Below are positions 37,701 to 46,297 of a stretch of 64,000 nucleotides of DNA, piece by piece. How positions within the stretch are numbered: position 1 is the first letter of the stretch; each line of letters starts with the position of its first letter. The stretch is from contig VXAU01003749.1 of the NCBI GenBank assembly GCA_013399695.1, positions 186,105 to 250,104 on the forward strand. Direction: 5' to 3'. The notes under the pieces are model-generated. The model had not been told where the DNA came from, did no database searches, and saw only the letters and a program-made list of their open reading frames with translations. A program made the translations under genes and the position numbers. This DNA comes from Formicarius rufipectus. Lineage: Eukaryota > Chordata > Aves > Passeriformes > Formicariidae.

Positions 37701-40700
37701 GGACAGTGCTTCTCAGCCTGTTGTGATGGCCCCATCTTGCACATGCAGGAGCTGATAAAGCTGCTGAAGGTTTGCCTGAAATTGTGGCTTTGCAGTCCAT
37801 GATTTAAATTTATGACATTACAAGGAAATACAGTAAAACATTTCCCAGACAAAAAGTGGTTTTCTTTTCCATTCACAACCATCCCTGTTAACTGCATAAT
37901 AGAGGTTTTCTGACAAAAATGCTGGGTGTATTCTAATAAAGTTCAATCACCACTGATGTCAATATATTGCCTGACAAACATTGCAGTGCTCTTTCATTAT
38001 ATTTCTTGTCAAGTGGGAGAAATCAGATGGCAACCCATTTAGCTGCTTGATGATTAGTGCTGAATCAAACAATTTCTTCAGAAGCCACTTGCCTTCCTGC
38101 CACTGCATCCTCTAAGCTCAGGAAGTTGTGGTTCTCAGTTGGCTTTCCCTGCCTGAATACTGGAAACATTCCCAAAGATTATTCATCTTTATTCTTCAGG
38201 ACTTTTTAATGAGAAATCAGGGGTAAATAAAGAGGAGGGAGAGAAGTTATACTGAGAATTTTTTCCATAGTGAAGGAGGCCTTGAAGGGGTGAACTCCAA
38301 CAAATTGCTTCTCTCTCCCTGGATAATCAAGAAAAATGAGCAAATGTCCTTGGAGTGCCTCTGTGGAAGTCAAGAAGAAGCAGGGAGAGTCCAAGTCCTC
38401 CCTGATGAGTCCATCTACTAATGGAAAGAGACACAGAGACTGAAGACCTAAAGCTTTATCTATTCTCGTCTCTGTGAGGGTATTTGCTTCAAATTCGATC
38501 CCCTCTGTTCCATGTGTAAAAAAAAAAAGTTACATTTTAAAACAGTTTGGGAGGTTAAATGACACTTCCTATAACAGGTTTTGTTTCCTCAGAATTCCTT
38601 GCCCACGGACCTGGTCAGATGCAAAGACTGAAACACCCGATGTGTGTCATTGAAAAGGGTGGCCACAGAAAACCACTTAGGTCAGCTATTGGCCATTCAA
38701 ACTCTTTGAATTAGAAACAAATGCAAAACGTCCACAGAAGAGAAATGTTGCCCAGTAATTGCACTGATCAATTCACAACATGAACAAAAGATTTGGCAAA
38801 TCATCTTGGGCAAAAGTGATACCTCAGCAAAGGAGAAGGGAGGAAAAGAAAAGGAGCAGGAGGCGTTTAAAAAATGATGAATAATGAAGTAAATTATTGA
38901 GCTGAGGAAAAAAATGACCAGTTGCTGGAAGAGAAGGCCAGGAGCATCAGTCAGGGGTGCTGCAAGGTCTGCACTCTGATTACATTAGCTGAGAAAAGGT
39001 CAAGCTGAGAGTAGAGTTGCAGGTTTCTGTTTAATTGCGTATGTAGCTACTGTCAGTGATCACAGAATGACTTGGGTTGGAAGGGAACTTAAAGACCATC
39101 CAATTCCAACCCCCTGCCATGGGCAGGGACACCTTCCACCAGCCCAGGTTGCTCAGAGCTCCATCCAGCCTGGTCTTGAACACTCCCAGGGATGGGGCAG
39201 CCACAGCTTCTCTGGGCAACCTGTGCCAGTGTCTCCCCACCCTCACAGAGAAGGATTTATTCCCAGTATCCCACTTAATTCTGCTCTCTTTCAGTTTGGA
39301 ACGATTCCCCTTGTCCTGTCACTCCAAGTCCTTGTTACTCTCTCTCTCCTTCTTTCTTGTAGTCTCCCTTCAGGTCCTGGAAGGTCACGATTAGGTGATC
39401 CCTAAGCCTTCTCTTTTCCAGGCTGAGTGGTCCTTGCTCCCAGCCCTGGGGCTGAGCTGCAGACAAAAGGGGTGTTAGGGATGAAGATCCCACCCATGAG
39501 TCTGTTCCTCATTCCCTGACCCATTGCACAATGGTCCTTCCAAAACCCAAATGCAAAGAGGGGACCCCTTACGTCGGCTTTAGCAGATTTTGGGGCAGTC
39601 CCACAGTCAGTTTAACCTCAACCAGGGCCACAGGGCCAGTCCTGCCACGTCCTGAGTGCCACATCCCAGGAGCTCCGTGTTTCCAGCTCCCACAAACGGA
39701 GCTTGCAGGATTGGCCAATCTCCTAGACAAGTTTCCTAATCAGTCCATTTAATCTGCCATTAATGTCTCTGTGATAGATCAGGAGACCATCCTGTAAGAG
39801 GGAGGGAATGCTCATTTATAGAGGGCTGGACTGATCCCTGGTGTAACTCAGCTGACCTCAGAGGCTTCCACTTGTCACCCCAGCCACACTGCCCCTCTGC
39901 AGTGCAGGGTGAGTCATGGCTCTGCTAATGGGGAAGGATCCATTTTTCTTCCTAACTACTCCCAAAGACACTCTATAAACAGGAAATATTGTTTAGTTGT
40001 GGTTGTGGTTTTACACTGGGAAGGAAGTGAATGATGAATTGGAGCTCCATTTATTGCGCCGTGTAGAACGGCTCCGATGCCGAGGATGGTTTGAAAAGAA
40101 AAATTCAGCTATCAAAACTGAATTAACAGGTCAATAAACAGAAATATAAACCAATAAAAGCAAATCATTTTACCCCTTACCACAGAGCATGTCATGTTGT
40201 GATGTGCATTGCTTTGCATATTTTGATTAAGAGAGTAATAAATATTGATGGTACAGATACAGGAATGGCAGGTGCAGTTCACAGTATAATTTTCCCAAAT
40301 GTCTGGGGAAGAGGGAGAGGATTGAATTTCTGTGGGTGGGATTAACCCATGAAGAAACAAGAAGGGATTTCCAGGCTCTGTGTCTACTGATGGACAGGGA
40401 AATGTGCTGAGTGCACAGAAAGTTGACAGGATGGAACTGGTTTTCTGTTTGAAGTGTCAGTGTCTCCAAATTGTTTCAAAGGCATCCAGAACTTTTGGGT
40501 GGGTGTTTTGATGGACATGAAGTGAATTTGGAATGAAAACTAAAAACTCAGGGCAGGAGGGGAATAACCTTGAGAACCAAAAAGCTGTGCCTCCCTGGTT
40601 TTATACTCCTACAGTTAGCCAAGTGTGTGATGCTTCTGGAACATTTAGAAGAACTCCTACCACATTAATTTCAGCAATTTTTTTCTAATGCAGTTAAACT

Positions 40701-43700
40701 TGGATTTTTTTTTTTTTTTTTGCCTGGATAATACCAAGCCTTCCGTTTATCACACACTTCAACAGCATCAGTGTCTGAGAAGCTGCCATCTGTGAAATCA
40801 ATGGCAAGACCAGAGTCCTGTTTCATAATGCCAGATGTGTGTTCATCCTTCATGTCCCCAGTGTCACATGGGTTGCAGAAGTGACTGAAATATCCTTGTA
40901 ATGTCAGAAATCCTCCTTTCATTGGCTGGAGATCAGTATTCAAAGCTCCACGGAAGGATTCAACCCTGGAACCAGCTGATGAACACTCAGTTTGCCTTCT
41001 GATTCATCCTTGTGTTGCCAGTTCTCTTTCAGTCTGGCTGAAGAGCTGGAAGATCTGGACATCTGTTTCCCCAGCCAAACCAACAAACAATGCAAAGCTT
41101 TCCCCAGCATAATAATCCCTTTATAATAATCCCTATATAAAAGCATCCAGGGCAGATAAAAGTCAACTGGCAGGCTTTGAAATGCATGACTGTCAAGTAT
41201 CTGTGGTTAACGAGATGCCAGGCTGACAGGACAAGGAGATTTAAAGCCATCTAAAAGAAGTGTTGCTGTTATTGCATCCTCCCTGACAGAGGGGACCACC
41301 TTAGAAACTCCCTGCTGTGATGTTGGGCTGTGCAGAGAACCACCAGACATGTCTTTTCCCCATTCAATCTGTAGGATATACTGAATTATGGAGCCTTTTT
41401 CTTTTTTCTCAGTCAGGACTAGTAGAATTAATCTAAACCAGGAACCACTTTGAAATCAAAACCAAGCAGAGGGTCAAGCAGAGCAGGGTGTAAATATGAA
41501 CTGGTTGTTGTGGTCCTACTCTTCCGCATTATGCATTTGTAATGTGTTGTGTGAGATCTTCCAAAGCATCAGAAAATGAGTTTTAGGTCACTGCCCAGCA
41601 GCCCCCATTTCAGTGAAGGTGTATCCAGTGGGGCTTTGCTGCTTCAGAGAAAGCTCTGCAGAAAATGGGCCAGCACACAGCAAGAGCTGATTGCAATTCA
41701 TGAAATCATTCATTAATTGATATCACAGCACAGGGAGAGTGAAACAGAAGTAACCCAGGGCATAAGGGAAATACCGGTTAAAGATGCAGCAGGGCAGAGG
41801 TGACACATCACGGGCACTGTCCCCACCCCTGGAGCAAACTCCCTGCCCGATTCCTCCTCCAGTGATGAGGAGAAGTGCCATGACCAGCCAGGGGCTGGAT
41901 GGCTCATTTGCTAATGAGAGTTTTCTTTTAAAAAGAGGCATTTTGGGATTACATTTTCACCAGTGCTGTCCTAGGGCAGCTGAGATCCAGCTGGAGAAGG
42001 TCCTCTGGCTCTGAGATTCAAAGTCATATGGAAACATAAATCATGGAATCACAGAATGGTTTGGGTTGGAGGGGACCTTAAAGATCAGCCAATTCCAACT
42101 CCCTGCCATGGGCAGGGACACCTTCCAGCAGCCCAGGCTGCTCCAAGCCCCATCCAACCTGGCTTGGGACAATTCCAGGGATGGGGCAGCCACAGCTTCT
42201 CTGCCCAACCTGTGACAGGGCATCATCATCCTCCCAGTAAGGAATTTCTTCCCAGTATCCCATCTGACCCTACTCTCTGTCAGTGTGAAGCCATTCCCCC
42301 TTGTCCTGTCCCTCCATCCCTTAGAAATAGTCTCTCTCCATCTTTCTTGGAGCTCCTTCAGGTCCTGCAAGGCCACAGTGAGGTCCCCCCAAAGCTTCTC
42401 TTCTCCAGGCTGGACAATCCCAGCTCTGCCAGCCTTTCCTCCCAGCAGAGCTGCTCCATCCTCTGCCCATCCTGGTGCCTCCTCTGGCCTCTCTCCAGCA
42501 GCTCCATGTCCTTGCTGTGCTGTTCCCCAGGGCTGGGGCCGCTCTGCAGGTGGGGGCTAACCTGGGCAGGGGGGCAGAGGGGCAGGATCCCCCCCTGCCC
42601 TAAATCCCCTATAGCACTGCCTGTTACTGGCCCCAAACCCAGCCCCTTTCCACAACACTTCTCCATGAACTTTCTGATTCATGTGTTGTTTTCTCTAGTA
42701 AATCCAGGTGCAATACAGTATTTTTGTGCAAGAGGTCCTGAGAAATATTCCCACCCCGGAGTTTTGCTAAACACAGGATCCCAAGAATGACCTCTTTCAG
42801 GAAGTTTTAGACACAGTGTGCTCTTGGACCCGTAGTGAAACCTTCTGGTTGCTCAGTGTGCTACTGGTTCAGTTTCCTTTACACTCACAGTCCACAATAT
42901 CTGGGAATATTTGCTTTCTACAAGCACAACACTTCCCTTCAGCTTTTTTCAGCCCTTTTTAGCCCCCATTCTATTTATGGGTTCATTACTTTGAGGTGGA
43001 GCAGTAACCTCTGTCCTAGCGAGAAAACCTGTCCTAAAAACCCGTAATTGAGCAATCAGGAAATGCCAGAGAGCTGTTGTACCAGAAACGGAGCAAATCT
43101 CATCACATCTTAATCTCCAGGGTGACAGAGAGCAGAGGGAAGTTCTGATGTGCTCTGCAAATGGGCAAGTGATGTCCCTGCTCGGCACCAACCTGGGCTG
43201 AACTGCGAGAAATGAAATGCAGCAGGGAGATCTTGGAAAAGGTCTCCTGAGCAGAGCCAGGCAATCCTGTTACTTCCCAGAGCACCTCTCCTCCCTGCAA
43301 AAATAAACAGCAAGGGAGGGTAAATTTAGAAAACAGCAGCATGTTCTAGCAACAAAACGGAGGGAGGGGGAGGAGGAGAAGGAGAGTTGTGTTTAAAACA
43401 GAAGGCAGCTGTCTCGTGACATGTTTCTAGGATGGTTATATTTATCCCACGGTTTTCCTTGAGGTGCTGAGACTCATTAGGTACCAGAGACATGTTGTCC
43501 ACATTTTCTTCTATGGCCTATTCAATAATGTATAGGTACCAAACACATTATTGAATATATTTAATACTGAAAGAATACCAAGGGAATACAGACTGTAGAG
43601 GATTAATGCTCCAGAAAACAAACAAACAAACAAACAAAAAACCAACCAAGATTGGTCAGTAGTTAAAAAATCATGTTTGGCTTGATAAAAGATTTCACTG

Positions 43701-44683
43701 GGAAAACCAGTGAAATGTCCATTAATTTCCCAGGGCTTGAGAGCAGGTGAGGAACTGCAGGGAAGAGCAGCCAGAAGGCAGCATGTGCTTGGAGTCAGAT
43801 AAAACCAACACTGGGGCTGGACACAGCAAACCATTCCAGTGCAGTGTTTTCTTTAGGAAACTATGTGAAAATACATGGTTTATAACTTTGGAAGAATTTT
43901 CCATTCCCTCGAGCTACTTCACAATTATCTCTGCGAGGTCTCACTGCTGCTTTTAAATACCCGAAATGTACGATGCGTTTGAGAATGAATTTCTTTTTCC
44001 TTTGCCATGGTATTTTGTGAAAGCACAGGAGTAATTAGGACTGGAAATGCATTGCATGGGTTTCAAATAAGGATGGGCTTTGCAAAGCTGCTGAGCTGCT
44101 CCCACTGGGGTCAGCCTGGGAACGGGCTGCTGTCAGTGGGAGCAGAATCCTGCCAGCCATGGGAAGCTTAAAAAAAGCTTGCCTTGAATAAACACTGAGA
44201 AGCTGGGAGTGATCTTTGAGGTCCATGAGATGCTGGTGTGTTCGTTGCTGCAGTTCCTAAATGATTTGGAAAGCAAAGCTCAGATTTATTTTTTTTGAGC
44301 AGGTGTTTTGTCTAAGAGAAGCAGAGGAGAAATGGCCAACATCATGTTTTCCTTTAAAAAATACAGGATGCAGAGGCCACGAGAAGTTCTCAGATGGCAC
44401 AAGATCAGTTAATGAACCCTCAGAAGTGCCATAGGAAGCTTTTGTTTCATTCTGCTGCTCACCCTTTCCTCTGTATTTGGGTTTTTAGTGGGTTGCTGCT
44501 GATAAGATTTCATTTTGGGATGCGGGTTTGGCAGGTAACCTCCTGAGAACCCTCGTGGGGGAATCCTTTTTTAGGGTTTCTTTTCGCTCTCTAACTGCTT
44601 TTGCTCTCCCACAGGTGCGACCTCAAAGACATCCCAATTATCCCATCAGCCCAAAGAAAATCAGGAACGTGACACTCGTGTAG
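16716..44683 (+). CDS. IGSF5: IGSF5 (JAM4-like) gene, spliced coding span
   Basis: The product is a type I membrane protein of the immunoglobulin superfamily. The family member known as JAM4 is a cell-adhesion protein of epithelial junctions that binds the scaffold MAGI-1 through its C-terminal PDZ ligand. Visible exons are 16716-16773, 23741-24061, 24710-25018, 29125-29250, 29818-29842, 33360-33472 and 44615-44683. Every boundary has AG/GT, and the first six exons join in one frame to give: signal peptide; Ig1 with C46, W57 and C110; Ig2 with C150, W163 and C205; a transmembrane helix about 241-264; and a basic cytoplasmic tail. The order, the STYQNEIR motif and the RNVTLV end match what is known of mammalian IGSF5. 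Eight N-glycosylation sequons lie in the ectodomain. The cytoplasmic exon ends in phase 1 but the last exon is read in phase 0, so at least one exon is missing from the certain model (see 34942-35000). With that candidate the coding length is 1080 nt, or 359 residues, close to rodent IGSF5. Confidence 0.92.
17926..18107 (-). mobile_element. CR1 LINE 3' fragment with internal inversion
   Basis: Antisense CR1 from AATCATAGAATCGTAGGATGG to ACTTCTCTGAGCAG. The segment 17970-17998 is in the opposite (sense) orientation to the rest of the fragment. Confidence 0.85.
21635..21714. repeat. 20-bp tandem repeat, 4 copies
   Basis: The unit TATACCCTGCTTTGGTTAGA is perfect at 21635, 21655 and 21675; a fourth copy at 21695 is diverged. 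Confidence 0.95.
23198..23636 (+). mobile_element. Solo retroviral LTR with 6-bp target duplication
   Basis: The 439-bp unit begins TGTGGGACTC, ends GACCGCTCCA (TG...CA), and is flanked by perfect copies of CATCTC at 23192-23197 and 23637-23642. It has a TATA-like ATATAAAC near 23433 and AATAAA at 23584-23589 about 50 bp before its end, as expected for U3-R-U5. No internal retroviral sequence is attached. The 6-bp duplication is typical of class II (ERVK/beta-like) elements. It ends 104 bp before IGSF5 exon 2. Confidence 0.82.
23741..24061 (+). CDS. IGSF5: IGSF5 exon 2: first Ig domain
   Basis: These 321 nt encode residues 20-127. The domain is V-type: N-terminal strand around ITRGPANATV, first cysteine C46 in RFNCTV, core tryptophan W57 in ILIW, and second cysteine C110 in SDAGRIEC, where the usual tyrosine of the D-x-G-x-Y-x-C motif is isoleucine. 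Sequons are at N33, N45 and N84. The acceptor is TTTGTCTTCTTTCAG|GT and the donor CCAAG|GTGTGT. Both ends are phase 1, the normal arrangement for Ig-domain exons. An ATG at 23689 is in frame with this exon through the pyrimidine tract and would also give a hydrophobic start, but the exon at 16716 is the better leader. Base composition is more GC-rich and CpG-containing than the flanks, as expected for coding DNA. Confidence 0.95.
24062..24709 (+). other. IGSF5: IGSF5 intron 2 (648 bp)
   Basis: It runs from GTGTGT to CCCTCCTACAG. No repeat or second gene is recognised in it. Confidence 0.85.
24710..25018 (+). CDS. IGSF5: IGSF5 exon 3: second Ig domain
   Basis: These 309 nt encode residues 127-230 and form the second Ig domain. 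C150 lies in IEIVCEA, the core tryptophan W163 in PDISWM, and C205 in VLTCLAD; PDISW and LTC are also features of mammalian IGSF5. Sequons are at N128, N135, N143, N166 and N217, so this domain should be heavily glycosylated. The exon is phase 1 at both ends: the G at 24061 joins TT to give Val127, and the G at 25018 joins AA at 29125 to give Glu230. The acceptor is CCTCCTACAG and the donor GCAG|GTAAGA, both strong. Confidence 0.95.
25541..25652 (-). mobile_element. CR1 LINE 3' fragment, short
   Basis: AGATCATCTCATTCCAACCC, then CCATGGGCAGGAACACC and the GTCTTGAACACTTC block. Truncated at both ends. Confidence 0.82.
28157..28292 (+). mobile_element. CR1 LINE 3' fragment
   Basis: Sense copy: GTCCAAGGCCAGGTTGGATG to GGTTCCCTTCCAACCCAAAC, then ATTCTGTGATTCT. 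Confidence 0.88.
29125..29250 (+). CDS. IGSF5: IGSF5 exon 4: stalk and transmembrane helix
   Basis: These 126 nt encode residues 230-272. A short acidic and tyrosine-containing stalk (NYYSEDRNSW) precedes about 24 uninterrupted hydrophobic residues (241-264, rich in Val, Leu and Ile). The stop-transfer sequence RCCLKKR follows; membrane-proximal cysteines are also seen in mammalian IGSF5 and may be palmitoylated (inference). The acceptor ATTTAACAG is short in pyrimidines; the donor AGGG|GTAAGT is close to consensus. Both ends are phase 1. Confidence 0.93.
29251..29817 (+). other. IGSF5: IGSF5 intron 4 (567 bp)
   Basis: It contains four copies of a 22-bp repeat (29401-29488). It ends in a long T/C-rich tract (29786-29817) made partly of TTC repeats, directly before the 25-nt exon. 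Confidence 0.85.
29401..29488. repeat. 22-bp tandem repeat, 4 copies
   Basis: The unit ATGCTCCTTAATTTCATTTTAG starts at 29401, 29423, 29445 and 29467; the last copy is diverged. Confidence 0.92.
29818..29842 (+). CDS. IGSF5: IGSF5 exon 5: 25-nt microexon
   Basis: The exon is only 25 nt and completes codon 272 (G+CA, Ala) before encoding STYQNEI and the first two bases of Arg280. STYQNEIR is the same juxtamembrane motif found in rodent IGSF5, so this is not a chance open segment. Phase is 1 in and 2 out, and it is the only exon in the gene that converts phase 1 to phase 2. Skipping it would shift the frame, so it appears constitutive. It is preceded by an unusually strong pyrimidine tract with repeated CTT and followed by the donor TCAG|GTAAGC. 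Confidence 0.92.
29980..30650. other. CpG-rich intronic block around the minisatellite
   Basis: CpG dinucleotides are far denser than in the flanking intron (e.g. GACGAGCGAGCGGC near 30050 and CGGATGTGCGTGGGCGAGG near 30572). No exon or promoter motif is recognised. Confidence 0.5.
30215..30502. repeat. 32-bp minisatellite, 9 units
   Basis: Units start at 30215, 30247, 30279, 30311, 30343, 30375, 30407, 30439 and 30471, with a partial tenth at 30503. Each has the form GGGAAAGGCAGGGGAGGATC plus GCTGGATGTCTC. Because 32 is not a multiple of 3 and the unit has no stop in several frames, long frames run through it on both strands; they are not evidence of a gene. Confidence 0.96.
30667..31137 (+). 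mobile_element. Outer CR1 LINE 3' fragment, split by another CR1
   Basis: The outer copy runs 30667-30808 and resumes at 31061 (TGTCCCTGCCCATGGCAG), ending with TTCCAACCCAAGCC and a TCTAATTCTATAA tail. Confidence 0.85.
30809..31054 (+). mobile_element. Inner CR1 LINE 3' fragment inserted in a CR1
   Basis: It extends from ACAAGAGGGCACGGGC to GATTCTATGATTCTA. GGAAGG is present on both sides (30803-30808 and 31055-31060), and removing the insert restores the standard CR1 order. Confidence 0.85.
32012..32027. repeat. Short GT microsatellite
   Basis: About eight GT units. Confidence 0.8.
32291..32595 (-). mobile_element. CR1 LINE 3' fragment, young subfamily
   Basis: Antisense copy from AGAATCATGGGATCC to CCACTTGGCCACAACC, very similar to 13136-13358. 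Confidence 0.88.
33360..33472 (+). CDS. IGSF5: IGSF5 exon 6: cytoplasmic tail
   Basis: These 113 nt encode residues 280-318: a lysine-rich start (KVSAEKKN) and then a Glu/Gly/Asn-rich stretch with GSENPGYLPEE. The latter aligns by position with the GKENYGYSSDE segment of rodent IGSF5, including a conserved tyrosine that could be phosphorylated (inference). The acceptor is TTTGTTTCTAG and the donor CCCAG|GTGAGT. It enters in phase 2 and leaves in phase 1. Joining it directly to the exon at 44615 would put that exon in a frame other than its conserved one, so another exon must lie between them. Confidence 0.88.
33837..34012. repeat. GGAA microsatellite with a 40-base gap
   Basis: Tandem GGAA/GGAAA units on both sides of 40 Ns (33908-33947). 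The true length is unknown. Confidence 0.95.
34378..35060 (-). mobile_element. ERVL-type avian LTR, diverged, antisense
   Basis: On the plus strand it begins TGTGCTGGATTGACC, the reverse complement of the typical LTR end (GGTCAACCC...ACA). It has TTTATT (antisense poly(A) signal) at 34551-34556 and then repeats of the form CCAGCGTGGG...CCACGGG typical of this LTR group. The match is clear to about 34905 and weaker beyond, so the far boundary is approximate. It lies inside the last large IGSF5 intron. Confidence 0.6.
34942..35000 (+). CDS. IGSF5: Candidate IGSF5 exon 7 (tail), possibly LTR-derived
   Basis: The 59-nt segment has a good acceptor (TGTCCTTGTTGCAG) and a usable donor (CAAAG|GTAATT). 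It has exactly the length needed (phase 1 in, phase 0 out) to connect exon 6 to the conserved frame of the last exon. It would encode GIASLAPVISRF and eight further residues. The ASLxP start weakly recalls the ASLPP segment at this point in mammalian IGSF5. Against it, the sequence from about 34378 to 35060 resembles an antisense ERVL-type LTR, so the segment may be LTR DNA with chance splice sites, or an exonised LTR. The true exon could also be elsewhere in the intron or lost in a gap. Confidence 0.32.
35361..35530 (-). mobile_element. Possible old CR1 fragment
   Basis: ATCTCAAGCTGGAAGGGACC followed by AACTCCCTGCTCCACACAGG resembles an older antisense CR1 subfamily. The end is uncertain. 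Confidence 0.45.
35826..36122. repeat. TA-rich microsatellites and a single N
   Basis: TA repeats lie at about 35830-35850 and 36107-36122. One N is at 36096, directly before the second run. Confidence 0.75.
37173..37241 (+). mobile_element. Possible CR1 3' tail remnant
   Basis: GGACTGGATGATCGTGAAGG followed by TCTCTGCCAGCC resembles a diverged CR1 end. Confidence 0.35.
39059..39463 (-). mobile_element. CR1 LINE 3' fragment
   Basis: About 405 bp from ATCACAGAATGACTTGGGTT to the TTTTCCAGGCTGAGTGGTCC block. Confidence 0.9.
42040..42610 (-). mobile_element. CR1 LINE 3' fragment, long
   Basis: About 570 bp from ATCATGGAATCACAGAATGG through CTTCTCCAGGCTGGACAATC to the GCTGTTCCCCAGGGCTGGGG region. 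The boundary nearer the IGSF5 3' end is approximate. Confidence 0.9.
43617..43640. repeat. Short AAAC microsatellite
   Basis: About five CAAA units. Confidence 0.75.
44615..44683 (+). CDS. IGSF5: IGSF5 last coding exon with PDZ-binding C-terminus
   Basis: After the acceptor TTTTGCTCTCCCACAG, 22 codons and a TAG encode a basic tail ending PKKIRNVTLV. The last residues T-L-V form a class I PDZ ligand (S/T-x-hydrophobic), and RNVTLV is the same ending as in rodent IGSF5, whose C-terminus binds MAGI-1. This frame (phase 0 start) is therefore the functional one. The alternative frame reached by direct splicing from 33472 would end in unrelated residues at a TGA six bases later. Confidence 0.92.
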   Translation: MRPQRHPNYPISPKKIRNVTLV

Positions 44684-45640
44684 GATGAACTTCTCTGGGA
44701 TATTTTTCTATCAGTTGCATTTCTGCAACAGGGAAAGGTTAAAAGCACTTCCCTGTTTAAGCTACAAGTTAGTTTTTTTTTTTTTTCCTCTTCATGTAAT
44801 CAAATAAAATTACAACCTCTATAAAGCAGCATATTTCTCAGGAGAAATGTCATAAATGACATAAAGGGACAGCCTGAGCTACAGAGACAGGGAACTTGAT
44901 GGGGCTGTGCCAGAGGAAGAGGCTGTGCTTTGGGTCCCATGGAAAGCAGCAAAACCAAGGACTGGAACTGCAAGACATTTATTAGTTCAGAAGAACTGTT
45001 AATAATAATGCTTAATACAATATCAACATCAACTGCTTTTTAATGTACTTCACATACAGCTGATTGTCTTGAGCTTATGCATCAACATTTTTCAATTCAT
45101 GTTCTGTAATAAAATCAAGGGAAGTTTTCAGGAGGGCTGTTTCAAAATTTCTAACAAAACTGTCTCGGGATCATAAATTAATTTGTTCCATTTTAGCAAC
45201 TTATTTTGTGAAAGGTATTTGCCTTAAATCCAATGTTCCATTTTGAAATAAAACCCAATCAGCCATGTGCCAAAAAAAAAAAAAATCCCATTTTTTAAAT
45301 GAAATTTAAGAATCTTTTAAGCTGGAAAATGTTGGTTTGAAACTCCTGACTTTGAAGAGTTGCTGCTTGAATGTTTTATGTCTCTGTTCTACTTGTGGGC
45401 TGAGTTTGCAGCAAATGACTTGTTGCACAGCAATGGTGGCATTGATGTTGAACAGTGTTTTTTCCTCAATGACAGAGGTAATAAGGACCACAGGAAATGC
45501 ACTTTAGCAAGGCAACTTCTCAGCAGACCAGATCCAGCACGTGGCCCCTGGATGCGCCTTCCCAATCGAAAAATCATGATTTCTAACAGAAATGTTTTGC
45601 CTGAAATTTTGTATTTCATAATAAAAGTTCAAGCTTGTTA
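44684..45640 (+). other. IGSF5: IGSF5 3' UTR with alternative poly(A) signals
   Basis: AATAAA hexamers occur at 44803-44808, 45108-45113, 45247-45252 and 45620-45625. The first gives a 3' UTR of about 140 nt; the others would lengthen it to about 0.45, 0.6 and 0.96 kb. Which is used cannot be told from sequence alone. Confidence 0.6.
44803..44808 (+). promoter_or_regulatory. IGSF5: Poly(A) signal AATAAA, first after the IGSF5 stop
   Basis: It lies 119 nt after the stop codon and is the nearest canonical hexamer. Confidence 0.6.
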
Positions 45641-45916
45641 TTTATATATATATATTTATTTTTTTTTTTTAAAAGGTAAACTTCTTCCAGAACAAAAACC
45701 CCAAACAAACAAGTTATTTTCAGTGTACTCGTCTTTCCACCCACTCAAGGGGTGGAATTATTCAGCGGGTCGTGTGTTCATCTTCCCTACGAACCGCTGC
45801 AGATGGTCTGTGAGCGCCGCTCGGGGTCACTTCCAGTGACAATCCGTGCAGCAAAATGAAGGAATCTGAAACCTGATCTCAGGAAAACAAACAAACCAAC
45901 CAAAGAAAAGGAGCTG

Positions 45917-46297
45917 TGTGGCGGTTTTCACCCGGTGTCCACCCAAACCTCCAGGGCCCCCCTTTCCCAGAGGGGAGAAAAGGCAGGAAAGAAAAGGAAA
46001 AGGAGAAAAGGCANCCTGCTCCCGTGGGGTCCCTCCTTCTCCTCCTCCTGCTCCCACCTTGGTCTCTGTGTTGTTCTCCCATGGCTGGAATTCCCAACTG
46101 CCCCACACTCCGAAATTCTTCACTCTGTTCTCCCAGAGCTGGCACTGGGATTCTCAATTGTCTCCCCTTTGGCCACCAGCAGGAGGTCCCTCCTGGCCCT
46201 GGCTGTCCTTGGCTCCACAGGACAGGGGAAGCTTCTGGCAGCTTCCAACAGAGACCATCCTTTTAGCCCTCCCTTCTACTAAAATTCAGCTACAGAA
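45917..46297 (-). mobile_element. ERVL-type LTR copy, antisense, collapsed at an N
   Basis: The reverse complement matches the two ends of the LTR at 6440-7124. The middle is missing, and a single N stands at 46014. Relative to 6440-7124 about 320 bp (6727-7044) are absent at the N. Confidence 0.75.

Larger units (their letters stand above)
33473..44614 (+). other. IGSF5: IGSF5 intron 6 region (11,142 bp), with an unplaced exon
   Basis: It holds the GGAA microsatellite with an assembly gap, an antisense LTR (34378-about 35060) and CR1 fragments (35361-35530, 39059-39463, 42040-42610). At least one coding exon must lie here to link phase 1 at 33472 with phase 0 at 44615. A second segment with a strong acceptor (TGTTCCATTCCCAG, exon from 36484) stays open but has no good donor. 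Confidence 0.7.
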
